A stretch of DNA of 64,000 nucleotides from Bordetella genomosp. 5 (lineage in GTDB: Bacteria; Pseudomonadota; Gammaproteobacteria; Burkholderiales; Burkholderiaceae_B), in contig NZ_NEVN01000009.1 in the NCBI RefSeq assembly GCF_002261475.1, forward strand, positions 310,001-374,000, read 5' to 3'. Below, in pieces: positions 12,166 to 22,860 of this stretch (its first letter is position 1; each line of letters starts with the position of its first letter). The notes below the pieces were generated by a model that was given only the letters and a program-made list of their open reading frames with translations, was not told where the DNA came from and did no database searches. The position numbers and the translations under genes are program-made.

Positions 12166-12975
12166 TCAGGCTCGCTTCTGCTGGGCATAGCCCTTCAGGA
12201 CTTCTTCGCGCAGCACGCCCCAGATGGCGGCATGCAGCTCGACGAAACGCGGGTGCACGCGCACCTCGGCCACGTCACGCGGACGCGGCAGATCGATCTG
12301 GAACTCGCCGATCGGGTGGGTACCCGGACCGGCCGACAGCACCACGACGCGATCGCTCATGGCGATGGCTTCGTCGAGATCGTGCGTGATGAAGAGCACG
12401 GCCTTGCGCTTGGCCATCCAGAGCTCGAGCACTTCGTTTTCCATGAGCTGGCGCGTCTGGATGTCGAGTGCCGAGAACGGCTCGTCCATCAGAATGATGT
12501 CGGGATCGCGGATCAGCGTCTGGGCCAGCATCACGCGCTTGCGCATGCCCCCGGACATCTGGTGCGGATAACGATCTTCGAAACCGCCCAGACCCACACG
12601 GCGCATCCATTCGCGGGCGTTGGCCTCGCGTTCGGGGCGCGCAACGCCCGCGAACTCGAGACCCGCCATCACGTTTTCGAGCGCGCTGCGCCAGGGCAGC
12701 AACGCTTCGCCCTGGAACATGTAGCCGGCGCGTTCGTTGATGCCCGTGAGCGGCTGACCGAACACCTTGACCTGCCCCGACGAGGGGGACAGCAGGCCGG
12801 CCCCCACGTTGAGCAGCGTGGACTTGCCGCAGCCGGTCGGACCGACCACGGAGACGAACTCGCCCGGCGCGATGGACAGCGTGGTGTCCTGCACCGCGGT
12901 GTAGCGCTTGCTGCGATCGTCGCGCGCGACGAACGTGCAAGTAATGTTTTCCAGCGTCAGTGCAGCTTCAGACAT
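12166..12975 (-). CDS. ABC transporter ATP-binding protein, SsuB/TauB type
   Basis: A 269-residue ATPase. Walker A GPTGCGKST starts near residue 45, the signature is MSGGMRKR, and Walker B is IILMDEPFSALD followed by the H-loop FITHDLDEA. I start at the ATG at 12975 (MSEAALTLEN), which overlaps the stop of the receptor gene by 8 bases; the open frame extends 24 codons further with no homologous character. It powers the permease encoded next. The signature departs from the common LSGGQ in the way usual for SsuB/TauB/NrtD proteins. Confidence 0.9.
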   Translation of the reverse strand: MSEAALTLENITCTFVARDDRSKRYTAVQDTTLSIAPGEFVSVVGPTGCGKSTLLNVGAGLLSPSSGQVKVFGQPLTGINERAGYMFQGEALLPWRSALENVMAGLEFAGVARPEREANAREWMRRVGLGGFEDRYPHQMSGGMRKRVMLAQTLIRDPDIILMDEPFSALDIQTRQLMENEVLELWMAKRKAVLFITHDLDEAIAMSDRVVVLSAGPGTHPIGEFQIDLPRPRDVAEVRVHPRFVELHAAIWGVLREEVLKGYAQQKRA

Positions 12976-14008
12976 TGGGATACTTCTCGTTGGCGCGGCG
13001 CGCAAAGTCGTTGGTCCAGGCCTTGGCCGGATCGATCTTGCCTGCATCGAACTCGGCCGAGAATGCGGCCAGCGCCTTGACCGCGGTGGCGGCGCCGTCG
13101 TCGGGGATCAGGCCATCGGGCGACAGGCCTTCCATGCTCTTGGCGATGGCGGCCTTGTATACGGTGGGATCGCCCAGCAGATAGGATTCGGGCACGACCT
13201 TCACGATCTCGTCGACGCCGGCCTTCTGGATCCACTTGTCGGCGCGCACCATGGCATTGGTGAGGGCCTGCACGACGTTGGGATTGGCTTCGACGAACTT
13301 CTGCGGCGCGTAGAGGCAGCCGGCGGGCATGTTGCCGCCGAAGATGTCGAGCGTGTCTTTGAGGGTGCGCGTATCGACGATGGTCTGGATGTCGCCGGCG
13401 AGCTCGAGCATCGACACGACGGGGTCGGTATTGGAGATGGCGTCGATCTGGCCGCTGCGCAGCGCGGTCACGGCGCCCGCGCCGGCGCCCACGCCGATGA
13501 TGGACACATCACTGGGCTTGAGGCCGTGCTTGGCCAGGAAGAAGTTGACCACCATGTTGGTGGACGATCCCGGCGCGGTCACGCCGATCTTCTTGCCCTT
13601 CAGGTCGGCCGGGCCCTTGTAGTTGGGCATGTTTTTCTTGGACACGCCCACGCCGATCATCGGCGCGCGGCCTTGCAGCACGAAGGCGCGGTACATCTGG
13701 CCCTTGCCTTGCATGGCGAGCGTGTGCTCGAAGGCACCCGACACCACGTCGGCACTGCCGCCCACCACGGCCTGCAGGGCCTTGGAGCCGCCCGCGAAGT
13801 CGGCGATCGAAACATCCAGGCCTTCGTCCTTGAAGAAGCCCTTCACTTCGGCGATGGTCAGCGGAAGGTAATAGACAAGGGCCTTGCCGCCCACGGCGAT
13901 CTGGACCTTGGCCCGTTCGAGCTTCTGGGCCCGCACGAAGGCGGGGGCCATGCTCAGGGCACCGGCGGCACCGGCAAATTTGAGCAAATCACGACGCGTG
14001 ACTGACAT
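12968..14008 (-). CDS. ABC transporter substrate-binding protein, NMT1/SsuA-like, Tat signal
   Basis: A 346-residue periplasmic receptor of the SsuA/TauA/NMT1 group. The N-terminus MSVTRRDLLKFAGAAG carries a twin-arginine motif and hydrophobic core, and cleavage is likely near the Ala-Gln at residues 27-28, so export is by Tat. The start at 14008 has a clear GAGGAGA upstream; the longer frame to 14077 is discarded. The mature part shows the two-lobe binding-protein pattern (YLPLTIAEVKGFFKDEG, GKKIGVTAPGSSTNM). It is first in its operon, with the CoA transferase gene upstream. Ligand unknown. Confidence 0.87.
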   Translation of the reverse strand: MSVTRRDLLKFAGAAGALSMAPAFVRAQKLERAKVQIAVGGKALVYYLPLTIAEVKGFFKDEGLDVSIADFAGGSKALQAVVGGSADVVSGAFEHTLAMQGKGQMYRAFVLQGRAPMIGVGVSKKNMPNYKGPADLKGKKIGVTAPGSSTNMVVNFFLAKHGLKPSDVSIIGVGAGAGAVTALRSGQIDAISNTDPVVSMLELAGDIQTIVDTRTLKDTLDIFGGNMPAGCLYAPQKFVEANPNVVQALTNAMVRADKWIQKAGVDEIVKVVPESYLLGDPTVYKAAIAKSMEGLSPDGLIPDDGAATAVKALAAFSAEFDAGKIDPAKAWTNDFARRANEKYPNV

Positions 14009-14119
14009 GGGTGTCTCCTCTGGCGCCGTCGAATGACGGCAATGTCGGCGGCGCGGACCATGACGCCGCGCCGGCAATAGGCATTACGCCGTGCTCCCGG
14101 ACTGCCTGTGGCAGCCCCC

Positions 14120-15400
14120 TCAGGAGCGCGGCGAAGATTCTGGTGTGATCCCCAGGCTGATCGCGCCGGTCTGAGCCAGTTCCGCAATCGCCGCTGCATC
14201 ATACCCCAGCGTTTTCAGGACTTCCTCGGTATGTTCCCCTAAGCGCGGGCCCAGCCAGCGCGTGCCGCCAGGGGTCTCGGAGAGCTTGGGCACCACGGCC
14301 GGCAGCTTGACCGGACGGCCATCGGGGAAGGCGTGCTGCTCGATCATGCCGCGCGCGATGAACTGCGGGTCGGTGAACATGTCGGCCACGCTGTAGATCT
14401 TGCCCACCGGCACATCGGCGGCGCGCAGCGTGGCGAGCGCCTCGTCGATCGGGCGGCCGTCGCACCAGGCCTGGATCGCGCCGTCGATCTCGGCCGCGCG
14501 GCGCGCCCGGCCGTCGTTGCGCACCAGATCGGGATCGTGGGCGAGGTCGTCGCGGCCCATGGCCAGCATCAGGCGATGGAAGATCGCATCGCCATTGCCG
14601 GCGATCACGATGTTCTGGCCGTCGTTGGTGGTGTAGGTGTTGGAGGGCACGATGCCGGGCAGCGCGCCGCCGGTGCGCTCGCGGATCACGCCGGCCACGT
14701 CGTACTCGGGCACCAGGCTTTCCATGAGGTTGAACACCGATTCGTACAGCGCGACGTCGACCATCTGGCCCTGCCCCGCCACGCAGTCCGCGCCGAGTTT
14801 GCCGTTCCAGCGTCCGCCGGTGGCGTCGCGATGGCGCAGCGCCATCAGGGCACCGATCACGCCGTGCAGCGCGGCGATCGAGTCGCCGATCGAGATCCCC
14901 ACGCGCACGGGAGGCCGGTCGGGATGTCCCGAGACGTAGCGCAGGCCGCCCATGGATTCGCCGATGGCGCCGAAGCCGGGCTGATCGCGCATGGGGCCGG
15001 TCTGGCCGTAGCCGGAGAGCCGCACCATGATGATGGCCGGGTTGATGGCGCGCAGGTCTTCGTAGCCCAGGCCCCACTTCTCGAGCACGCCGGGCCGGTA
15101 GTTTTCGACGACCACGTCGGCTTCGAGCGCGAGCTTGCGCGCGATCTCGCGGCCTGCGGGATGCTTGAGGTTGAGCGCGATGGATTGTTTGTTGCGGGCC
15201 TGGACGGTCCACCACAGCGAGTTGCCCTCGTGCAGGTGGCGCCAACTGCGGATCGGATCACCGCCGCCCTTGCCGTCGGGACCATGCGGGGTCTCGACCT
15301 TGATGACGCTGGCGCCGAACTCGCCGAACATGCGGGCCGCGAACGGCCCGGCGATCAACGTGCCCAATTCCAGCACTTTCAGACCGTTCAGGGCTGACAT
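14120..15400 (-). CDS. Class III CoA transferase (CaiB/BaiF/Frc family)
   Basis: A 426-residue family III CoA transferase. It moves CoA between carboxylic acids through an enzyme-bound Asp anhydride; the candidate Asp is in VGISIGDSIAALHG. N-terminal LKVLELGTLIAGPFAARMFGEFGA and VVVENYRPGVLEKWGL are family hallmarks. The length agrees with formyl-CoA and succinyl-CoA:acid transferases. It lies upstream of the ABC receptor gene on the same strand with about 110 bases between. It might activate the acid imported by that transporter, but this is an inference. Confidence 0.9.
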   Translation of the reverse strand: MSALNGLKVLELGTLIAGPFAARMFGEFGASVIKVETPHGPDGKGGGDPIRSWRHLHEGNSLWWTVQARNKQSIALNLKHPAGREIARKLALEADVVVENYRPGVLEKWGLGYEDLRAINPAIIMVRLSGYGQTGPMRDQPGFGAIGESMGGLRYVSGHPDRPPVRVGISIGDSIAALHGVIGALMALRHRDATGGRWNGKLGADCVAGQGQMVDVALYESVFNLMESLVPEYDVAGVIRERTGGALPGIVPSNTYTTNDGQNIVIAGNGDAIFHRLMLAMGRDDLAHDPDLVRNDGRARRAAEIDGAIQAWCDGRPIDEALATLRAADVPVGKIYSVADMFTDPQFIARGMIEQHAFPDGRPVKLPAVVPKLSETPGGTRWLGPRLGEHTEEVLKTLGYDAAAIAELAQTGAISLGITPESSPRS

Positions 15401-15435
15401 GCGCAGTCTTCCTCCAGTTTCTTTTTTAGACTCGG

Positions 15436-15540
15436 CCGGCGCCGGGACTCGAAACCCTCGGATGACGCAACGGCTGCATCCTGGTCGGCGCCGCGAGGGC
15501 GAACCCGCCAGGAGCCGTCAGACTACGCCTTTTTTTGCGG
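15436..15540. other. Structured intergenic element with plus-strand T-tract
   Basis: Between recR and the CoA transferase gene, ACGGCT (15470-15475) pairs with AGCCGT (15513-15518), and CCTGG (15480-15484) with CCAGG (15508-15512). A run of seven T follows at 15530-15536 on the plus strand. The neighbouring genes are both on the minus strand, so a plus-strand terminator-like structure is unexplained. No ORF or tRNA fold is supported here. Confidence 0.35.
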
Positions 15541-15587
15541 CTCGCCCAGGGCAGGCAGGGAGAGTGACCGGATCCTGGACGCCGCGG

Positions 15588-16208
15588 CTAACTGGCGCTG
15601 CGCCGCTCCATCAATGCCCAGGCGATCGTGCCCGCATCGACGTACTCGAGCTCGCTGCCGGCCGGCACGCCACGCGCCAGACGCGTGACCTTGAGGCCGC
15701 GCTCGGCCAGGGCTTCGCCCAGGAAGTGCGCGGTGGTCTCGCCTTCGGCGGTGAAGTTGGTGGCCAGGATGACCTCCTGCACCACGCCATCGCTCGCGCG
15801 ATCGAACACGCGCTGAAAATCCAGCTCGCGCGGCCCCACGCCCTCGAGAGGCGCCAGCCTGCCCATCAGCACGTAATACAGCCCGCGATAGCCATGGCTG
15901 GATTCGATGACGTTCTGGTCGGCCGGGGTCTCGACGATGCAGAGCACCGCGCCATCGCGCTTGGGATTGGCGCAGACGTGGCAGATTTCTTCTTCGGTGA
16001 AGCTGTTGCAGCGCACGCAATGCCGCAGGTTCTGCAAGGCGCCGGTGAGCGCGCGGCCGAGCATGTCGGCCCCTTGCAGATCATGCTGCAGCAGGTGATA
16101 GGCCATGCGGCGCGCCGAGCGCACGCCGACGCCGGGCAGGCGCCGCAACGCCTCGATCAGCGTGACGAGCGGTTCGGGTTCGGGAAGCGAGTTGTCCATC
16201 GTGACCAT
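15588..16208 (-). CDS. recR: Recombination mediator RecR
   Basis: A 206-residue DNA repair protein (E. coli 201) that with RecFO loads RecA onto SSB-coated single strands. It has an N-terminal helix-hairpin-helix ([20 protein letters not shown]) and a zinc finger with Cys64, Cys67, Cys76 and Cys79. A Toprim domain follows ([15 protein letters not shown]), then a C-terminal Walker-B-like segment ([17 protein letters not shown]). It is last in the dnaX-ybaB-recR operon, the usual bacterial order. ATGs at 16208 and 16199 are both possible starts. Confidence 0.97.
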   Translation of the reverse strand: MVTMDNSLPEPEPLVTLIEALRRLPGVGVRSARRMAYHLLQHDLQGADMLGRALTGALQNLRHCVRCNSFTEEEICHVCANPKRDGAVLCIVETPADQNVIESSHGYRGLYYVLMGRLAPLEGVGPRELDFQRVFDRASDGVVQEVILATNFTAEGETTAHFLGEALAERGLKVTRLARGVPAGSELEYVDAGTIAWALMERRSAS

Positions 16209-16263
16209 GCGCCGCCAGGGGCGCTGAGGACGGCCGCCCGCGGGCGGCCGAAAAACGCCAGAC

Positions 16264-16590
16264 TCAGAAAGGCAGCTTCATGCCCGGGGGCAGCGGCATG
16301 CCGGCGGTGACGCCCGCCATCTTTTCCTGAGCGGTGGCTTCGGCCTTGCGCAGCGCGTCGTTGAACGCGGCGGCGACCAGGTCTTCGAGCATGTCTTTGT
16401 CGTCGGCCAGCAGGCTGGGATCGATCGCGACGCGTTTGACGTCGTTGCGGGCGGTCATGGTGACCTTGACGAGGCCGCCACCGGATTCGCCTTCGACCAG
16501 GACCTCGGAGAGGGCTTCCTGGGCCTTCTTCATGTTTTCCTGCATCTGCTGCGCCTGGCGCATCAGGCCGGCCAATTGACCTTTCATCAT
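16264..16590 (-). CDS. ybaB: YbaB/EbfC nucleoid-associated protein
   Basis: A 108-residue DNA-binding protein of the YbaB/EbfC family (E. coli 109), which forms dimers shaped like tweezers and coats the nucleoid. The N-terminal helix [19 protein letters not shown] and the beta-strand block [20 protein letters not shown] are typical. It sits between dnaX (39 bases upstream) and recR. A GC palindrome at about 16230-16252 lies in the gap before recR but has no T-tract in the transcript direction. Confidence 0.95.
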   Translation of the reverse strand: MMKGQLAGLMRQAQQMQENMKKAQEALSEVLVEGESGGGLVKVTMTARNDVKRVAIDPSLLADDKDMLEDLVAAAFNDALRKAEATAQEKMAGVTAGMPLPPGMKLPF

Positions 16591-16629
16591 GATGGAGTCT
16601 TCCTGTGTTCGGGTGAAAAAGCCGGCGCC

Positions 16630-18882
<2,253 letters not shown>

Positions 18883-19041
18883 GCCGGGATTGTAGAGCCT
18901 CTGGGCGCCCCGGGCCACCGCAGCCGGACTGGGGGACGGAGGGCGCGTGAAATGCAAAAAAGGGGCGCCGCGGGCGAAACCTGCACGATGCGCTGGGCAT
19001 CGAGGATTCCGCTCGCGGCGCCCCTTTTCTGGGGAAACCGG

Positions 19042-19137
19042 AGGCGAGCCTTACTCCGGCACTGGTCCTAAACGACTATGGCTGCTTCGTTCCCGACCTG
19101 ACCAGGTTCACCGTCGAACCATGCGAAGGGGCCCGCC
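19042..19137 (-). ncRNA. ffs: 4.5S signal recognition particle RNA
   Basis: The minus strand contains GGTCAGGTCGGGAACGAAGC followed by AGCC (around 19102-19079). This is the conserved SRP domain IV core with its asymmetric and symmetric internal loops. The 5' segment GGCGGGCC (19137-19130) pairs completely with GGCTCGCC (19050-19043), closing a hairpin RNA of about 95 nt, the size of bacterial 4.5S RNA. It binds Ffh and targets membrane proteins. A possible -10 box TAGAAT lies at 19150-19145. It is just downstream of the region containing dnaX, as is common. Confidence 0.93.
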
Positions 19138-19198
19138 AAATGAGATTCTAGCAGAGCGGGCGTTCGCCCGCTTGCCAGCCTCTCATTTGGCGGTCCCC
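19128..19198. repeat. 18-bp inverted repeat embracing the ffs 5' end and promoter
   Basis: The left arm at 19128-19145 and the right arm at 19181-19198 are inverted copies of an 18-mer (minus-strand TCTCATTTGGCGGGCCCC) with one mismatch. Between them lies a second palindrome, AGCGGGCG-TT-CGCCCGCT (19155-19172). The left arm is the first part of ffs itself, so the right arm looks like an inverted duplicate of the ffs 5' end. Confidence 0.75.
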
Positions 19199-19267
19199 GG
19201 GGGGGCCTGACGGTGTGCCCCCGCCCCCCGCCCTCCCCCCGAGGGGGAGGGAGCTTTTGTGGTTGGG

Positions 19268-19344
19268 GGAGCCTTGCGGGCTTTGCCCGCTCGTCTCCCA
19301 GGGGTTTGGAAACTGCTCGCGGGCTTTGCCCGCTTGCAGTTTCC
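19268..19344. repeat. Two consecutive hairpins sharing a GCGGGC-TTT-GCCCGC core
   Basis: The core GCGGGCTTTGCCCGC occurs at 19276-19290, flanked by GGGAG and CTCCC. It occurs again at about 19319-19333, where outer arms GGAAACTGC (19308-19316) and GCAGTTTCC (19336-19344) extend the stem. Repeated long palindromes in a gene-free spacer suggest REP-like elements. Confidence 0.7.
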
Positions 19345-19353
19345 TTGTGGGTG

Positions 19354-19407
19354 TTCAATCCGTCAGGACAGCTATTTGGCGGGCATTCAGTCCGTCAGGA
19401 CTGCTAT
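19354..19407. repeat. Direct 22-bp repeat, second copy palindromic
   Basis: The 22-mer starting TTCAATCCGTCAGGAC at 19354-19375 recurs at 19386-19407 with two changes. The second copy contains the perfect palindrome CAGTCC-GTCA-GGACTG (19388-19403), which could act as a terminator stem after the helicase gene. Only two copies exist, spaced 32 bases, so it is not a CRISPR array. Confidence 0.7.
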
Positions 19408-19424
19408 CAGGCTGCTCGCGCCTT

Positions 19425-22400
19425 TCACACCTCGATCCAGGTTTTGGCTCTGGGGAAGTAGAGGGCGGCTTGGGCTTGGCGGCCGTCCAGGGCTGTGACT
19501 TGGGCGCAGTAGCGGGCGAGTTGGTCTGCGTGGCGCAGGCGCATGCGTTGGGCGAAGGCGTCGGAGGATTCGCCGGGGTGGGGTTGGCCGGTTTTGTAGT
19601 CGACGATGAGCCAGCCTGCGTCGGTGGAGAGGGCGAGGTCGATGACGGAGACGCGGCCGGCGGCGTCGATCAGGGGCCATTCGCGGCGGGCGCGGGATTG
19701 GGCCAGGAGCCAGGTGCCGCGCTCGTCGTCGAGTGTGGCCTGCAGGGTGTGCAGGACGGCGTCGGCGGCTTCGTCGGCCTGGCTGTCGGGAATGCCGGCG
19801 CGGGTGAGCTGGCGGCGCATGGCGGGCAGGCTGTGCGCCAGGCGGTCTGCGCTCCAGGCGGCGGCGCCCTCCTCGCCCATGCGGGCCAGCCAGGCGTGCG
19901 CGAGGGTGCCGACGGCGGCCTCGTAGCCGGCGTCGAGTTGCCAGGCCGGATGTTCGCCGGCCTGTGCGCCCGTCACGCCCACCAGACCGGCGGGCAGGAT
20001 GGGCGCCTCGGCCTGCCGCAGCACGCTGGCGTCGATGCGGCGCAGCGGTTCGCCGCGCCATTGCGGTTGCGCCTGTTCGTCGGCGGCGGGCGGCTGGATG
20101 CCTTCGGGCGCGGCCACTGGCCCCACGTAGGGCCACAGGCGCGCCAGCAGGCTGGCGGCGGCGGGATCGCGCACGGCGCCGCTGGCGCGGTCGAGCGCGA
20201 CGTTGCCGACCAGGTGCAGGCGCTTGCGCGCACGGGTGGCGGCCACGTACAGCAGACGATCGGTCTCGAAGGCCGCCCGGCGGGCCTCGCGGGCGCCGAG
20301 ATAGCGCGACACCGGATCGGCTTCGGATTCGGCGCGCGGCTTGATCGGGCCCAGCAGCACCTTGCCGCCCTGCTGCTCGAATCGCACCAGCGGCGCCTGA
20401 TCGCCGCGCGGCGCCTTGTGCAGGCCGAACAGGATCACGGACTCGAATTGCAGACCCTTGGACTTGTGCATGGTCATGATCTCGACCGCGCCGCCCTGCC
20501 CCACGGCATCGGGCGCGGCAAAGAGACGCGCCACGGCGGTGTCGAAGGCCGTCATGTCGAGCGCGCCGTGCGGCGCGAGCCGCTCGACCAGCTGGAACAG
20601 GCTTTCGGCATCGGTGTTGGCGGCGCCGCCGCCATACAGGCGCGGCCCGCCCAGGCGGCGCCAGACGGTTTCGAGCCAGGTCGCGAGCGGCAGCGTGCCC
20701 GCGGCGTTGGCGCGGTCGAGCAGGATCGCGGCCACCCGGGTCAGGCGGGCGTATTCGTCGGGCGCGAGGCGTTGCCGCGCCGTGCTGTCGCCCAGGGTAG
20801 TCACCGGCGTCACGGCGTCGGTCTCGTCGCCGAAGAGTCCGCCCTGCGCCGGCACGTCGGTCTGCGGCCGCAGGCTGCGGGCGAGCAGATCTGGAATCGG
20901 CGTGATGTGGTCGGCGCCGCACAGGCTTTCGAGCGAACGCAGCGTGAGGCCGCACCACGGCGCGCGCAACACCGACAGCCACGCCATGCGGTCGCCGGGA
21001 TGCGTGAGCGCGCGCAGCAGTTGCACCAGGTCGGCCACGACCGGACGCTGCGCCAGCGGCACCAGCTCGACCGCCCGGCTCGGGATGCCCTCTTGCGCCA
21101 GCCGGCGCGTGAGGCTGCCCAGATGCGAGCGCGCGCGCACCAGGATCGCGACCGGATGCGCCGCGCCGGCGTATTCCGCCAGGGCCTCGCGCACCAGTTC
21201 CACCGCGATGTCTTCGGCCAGCGCGTCGCCGGACGACAGTCCGTCGGGGCTCCAGGCCGGATGAAAGCGCACGGCGGGGCCCGGCAGCACCGGATGGAAG
21301 GCCGCCGAGGCGCTATAGCGGATCGCGCCCGCCTGGGGATCGTTGTCGGCCGGCAGCAGCCGCGCGAACGAGGCATTGACCCAGTCGACCACCCCGCCCT
21401 GCGAGCGGAAGTTGTCGGTGAGCTGCAGGAAATCGAGCGGCACTTCGCCGACGCCGCCCGCGGCGGCCTCGAGGAACAGGCCCACTTCGGCCTTGCGGAA
21501 GCGGTAGATCGACTGCATCGGGTCGCCCACCAGGAACAGCGTGCGGCCATCGCTTTCCTGCCAGCCCGCGGTCAGCGTGCGCAGCAGCTCGATCTGTGTC
21601 TGGCTGGTGTCTTGAAACTCATCGATCAGCAGATGACGGATGGAGGCGTCGAGCTTGAGCAGCAGCTCGCCCGGATCATCGGCGCTGCCCAGGGCTCGCG
21701 ACGCGCGCTGCGCGATCTCGATGAAATCGACCTCGCCCGCGGCGCCGAAAACGTGCTGCAACTGCCCGGCCGCAAGCGCCAGCGTGATGAGTTGGGCCGA
21801 CAGCACATCCCACTGCGCATCGGTGAAGCGCGCGTCGGGCATGCTGCGCACCGAGGCGAGCCGGCGCACCCAGGGCTCGCTGCCGTCGAAGCCGGCCAGC
21901 CAGACCGTGAACGGATCCTTGTGCGCGCAGCCGGCCGGAAAGCCGAGATTCTTGTTGATGCCTTTGGGTTTGCGCAGCTCGTCCTGTCCGGTGAGCAGCA
22001 GATGGGCGAGCGCACGCCACTGCGGCAAGGCCTCGGCGTCGACCTCGATCGGGCCATCCCAATCGCACAGGGCCTGCAGCCGCGCGTCGCCGATGTCGCC
22101 CAGCTGCGCCGCGGCCAGACGCGCGATGCCGCAGAGCGTCTCGTCCCAGCCGAAGGGCAGGCTGTCGTCCAGGCCCGCAAGCTCGGCGGCGAGCGTTTCG
22201 GCCATCGCGCGCTCCAGCCCTTCGCGGTCGAGACCGTGATGCAGCAGGCGCAGCCACTGATCGCGCTGACCCAGCATGTCGGCGATCGCCTGCTGCGCCG
22301 CCTGCACGTCGACGTCGAGGTGGGCGAGCAAGGTCCGCACGGCCTCGTGTTGATCGGCCAGCGCCAGCGTGGCGCGCGCGGCCGCTTCGTAATGCACGCG

Positions 22401-22856
22401 CGCGTCGTCGGCGATCTCGGGCATGCCGCCCAAGCCGGACAGCCACGGCATCCCGCGCACCAGCCCCGCGCAGAACGAATCGATGGTGCGGATCGCCAGC
22501 CGCGCGGGATGCTGCAGCAGATGCCAGCCGCGCTCGGCGTCGCGGGCCAGCGCGGCGCGCGCCAGCACCCAGCTGCGATGCTCGTGCGCGGCTTCGGGCT
22601 CGGGTTCACCGGGCCGCGCGCGCGCGAGCTTCTGCAGCACGCGGGCATGCATCTCGGAGGCGGCCTTGCGCGTGAAGGTGATGGCCACGATTTCTTCGGG
22701 CTTGTTCACCGTGGCGAGCAGCGCGAGGATGCGGTCGGTCAGCAGCTCGGTCTTGCCGGAGCCGGCAGGCGCCTGCACCAGGTAGGAGCGCTGCGGATCC
22801 AGTGCGCGCAGGCGGGCTTCGTGGTCCTGCGGCAGGCGTTCGTCGTGATGGGCCAT
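19425..22856 (-). CDS. UvrD/RecB-type helicase-nuclease, AddA-like
   Basis: A 1143-residue superfamily 1A helicase with a C-terminal RecB-family nuclease. Motif I APAGSGKT is at residues 29-36, and motif Ia ITFTRKAASEM and the motif II region LLIDEFQDTSQTQ follow. Motif VI-type TDRLLYVAATRARKRL lies near residue 870. The nuclease centre is VIDLAL...LIVDYKTG near residue 1080. It would process double-strand breaks for RecA loading together with the gene just upstream. The start is the ATG at 22856, 4 bases after the partner's stop at 22861; the longer frame is set aside. It resembles AddA of alpha- and betaproteobacteria. Confidence 0.88.
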   Translation of the reverse strand: MAHHDERLPQDHEARLRALDPQRSYLVQAPAGSGKTELLTDRILALLATVNKPEEIVAITFTRKAASEMHARVLQKLARARPGEPEPEAAHEHRSWVLARAALARDAERGWHLLQHPARLAIRTIDSFCAGLVRGMPWLSGLGGMPEIADDARVHYEAAARATLALADQHEAVRTLLAHLDVDVQAAQQAIADMLGQRDQWLRLLHHGLDREGLERAMAETLAAELAGLDDSLPFGWDETLCGIARLAAAQLGDIGDARLQALCDWDGPIEVDAEALPQWRALAHLLLTGQDELRKPKGINKNLGFPAGCAHKDPFTVWLAGFDGSEPWVRRLASVRSMPDARFTDAQWDVLSAQLITLALAAGQLQHVFGAAGEVDFIEIAQRASRALGSADDPGELLLKLDASIRHLLIDEFQDTSQTQIELLRTLTAGWQESDGRTLFLVGDPMQSIYRFRKAEVGLFLEAAAGGVGEVPLDFLQLTDNFRSQGGVVDWVNASFARLLPADNDPQAGAIRYSASAAFHPVLPGPAVRFHPAWSPDGLSSGDALAEDIAVELVREALAEYAGAAHPVAILVRARSHLGSLTRRLAQEGIPSRAVELVPLAQRPVVADLVQLLRALTHPGDRMAWLSVLRAPWCGLTLRSLESLCGADHITPIPDLLARSLRPQTDVPAQGGLFGDETDAVTPVTTLGDSTARQRLAPDEYARLTRVAAILLDRANAAGTLPLATWLETVWRRLGGPRLYGGGAANTDAESLFQLVERLAPHGALDMTAFDTAVARLFAAPDAVGQGGAVEIMTMHKSKGLQFESVILFGLHKAPRGDQAPLVRFEQQGGKVLLGPIKPRAESEADPVSRYLGAREARRAAFETDRLLYVAATRARKRLHLVGNVALDRASGAVRDPAAASLLARLWPYVGPVAAPEGIQPPAADEQAQPQWRGEPLRRIDASVLRQAEAPILPAGLVGVTGAQAGEHPAWQLDAGYEAAVGTLAHAWLARMGEEGAAAWSADRLAHSLPAMRRQLTRAGIPDSQADEAADAVLHTLQATLDDERGTWLLAQSRARREWPLIDAAGRVSVIDLALSTDAGWLIVDYKTGQPHPGESSDAFAQRMRLRHADQLARYCAQVTALDGRQAQAALYFPRAKTWIEV

Positions 22857-22860
22857 GCGC

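Noticed and set aside
15440-15480. tRNA T-arm-like sequence on the minus strand
   Set aside because: GGGTTTCGAGTCC resembles a T arm, but no acceptor, D or anticodon stems can be folded around it and no CCA is present.
19354-19407. Possible mini CRISPR array
   Set aside because: Only two 22-base copies with a 10-base gap, one copy itself palindromic, and no cas genes; better explained as terminator or REP-like repeats.
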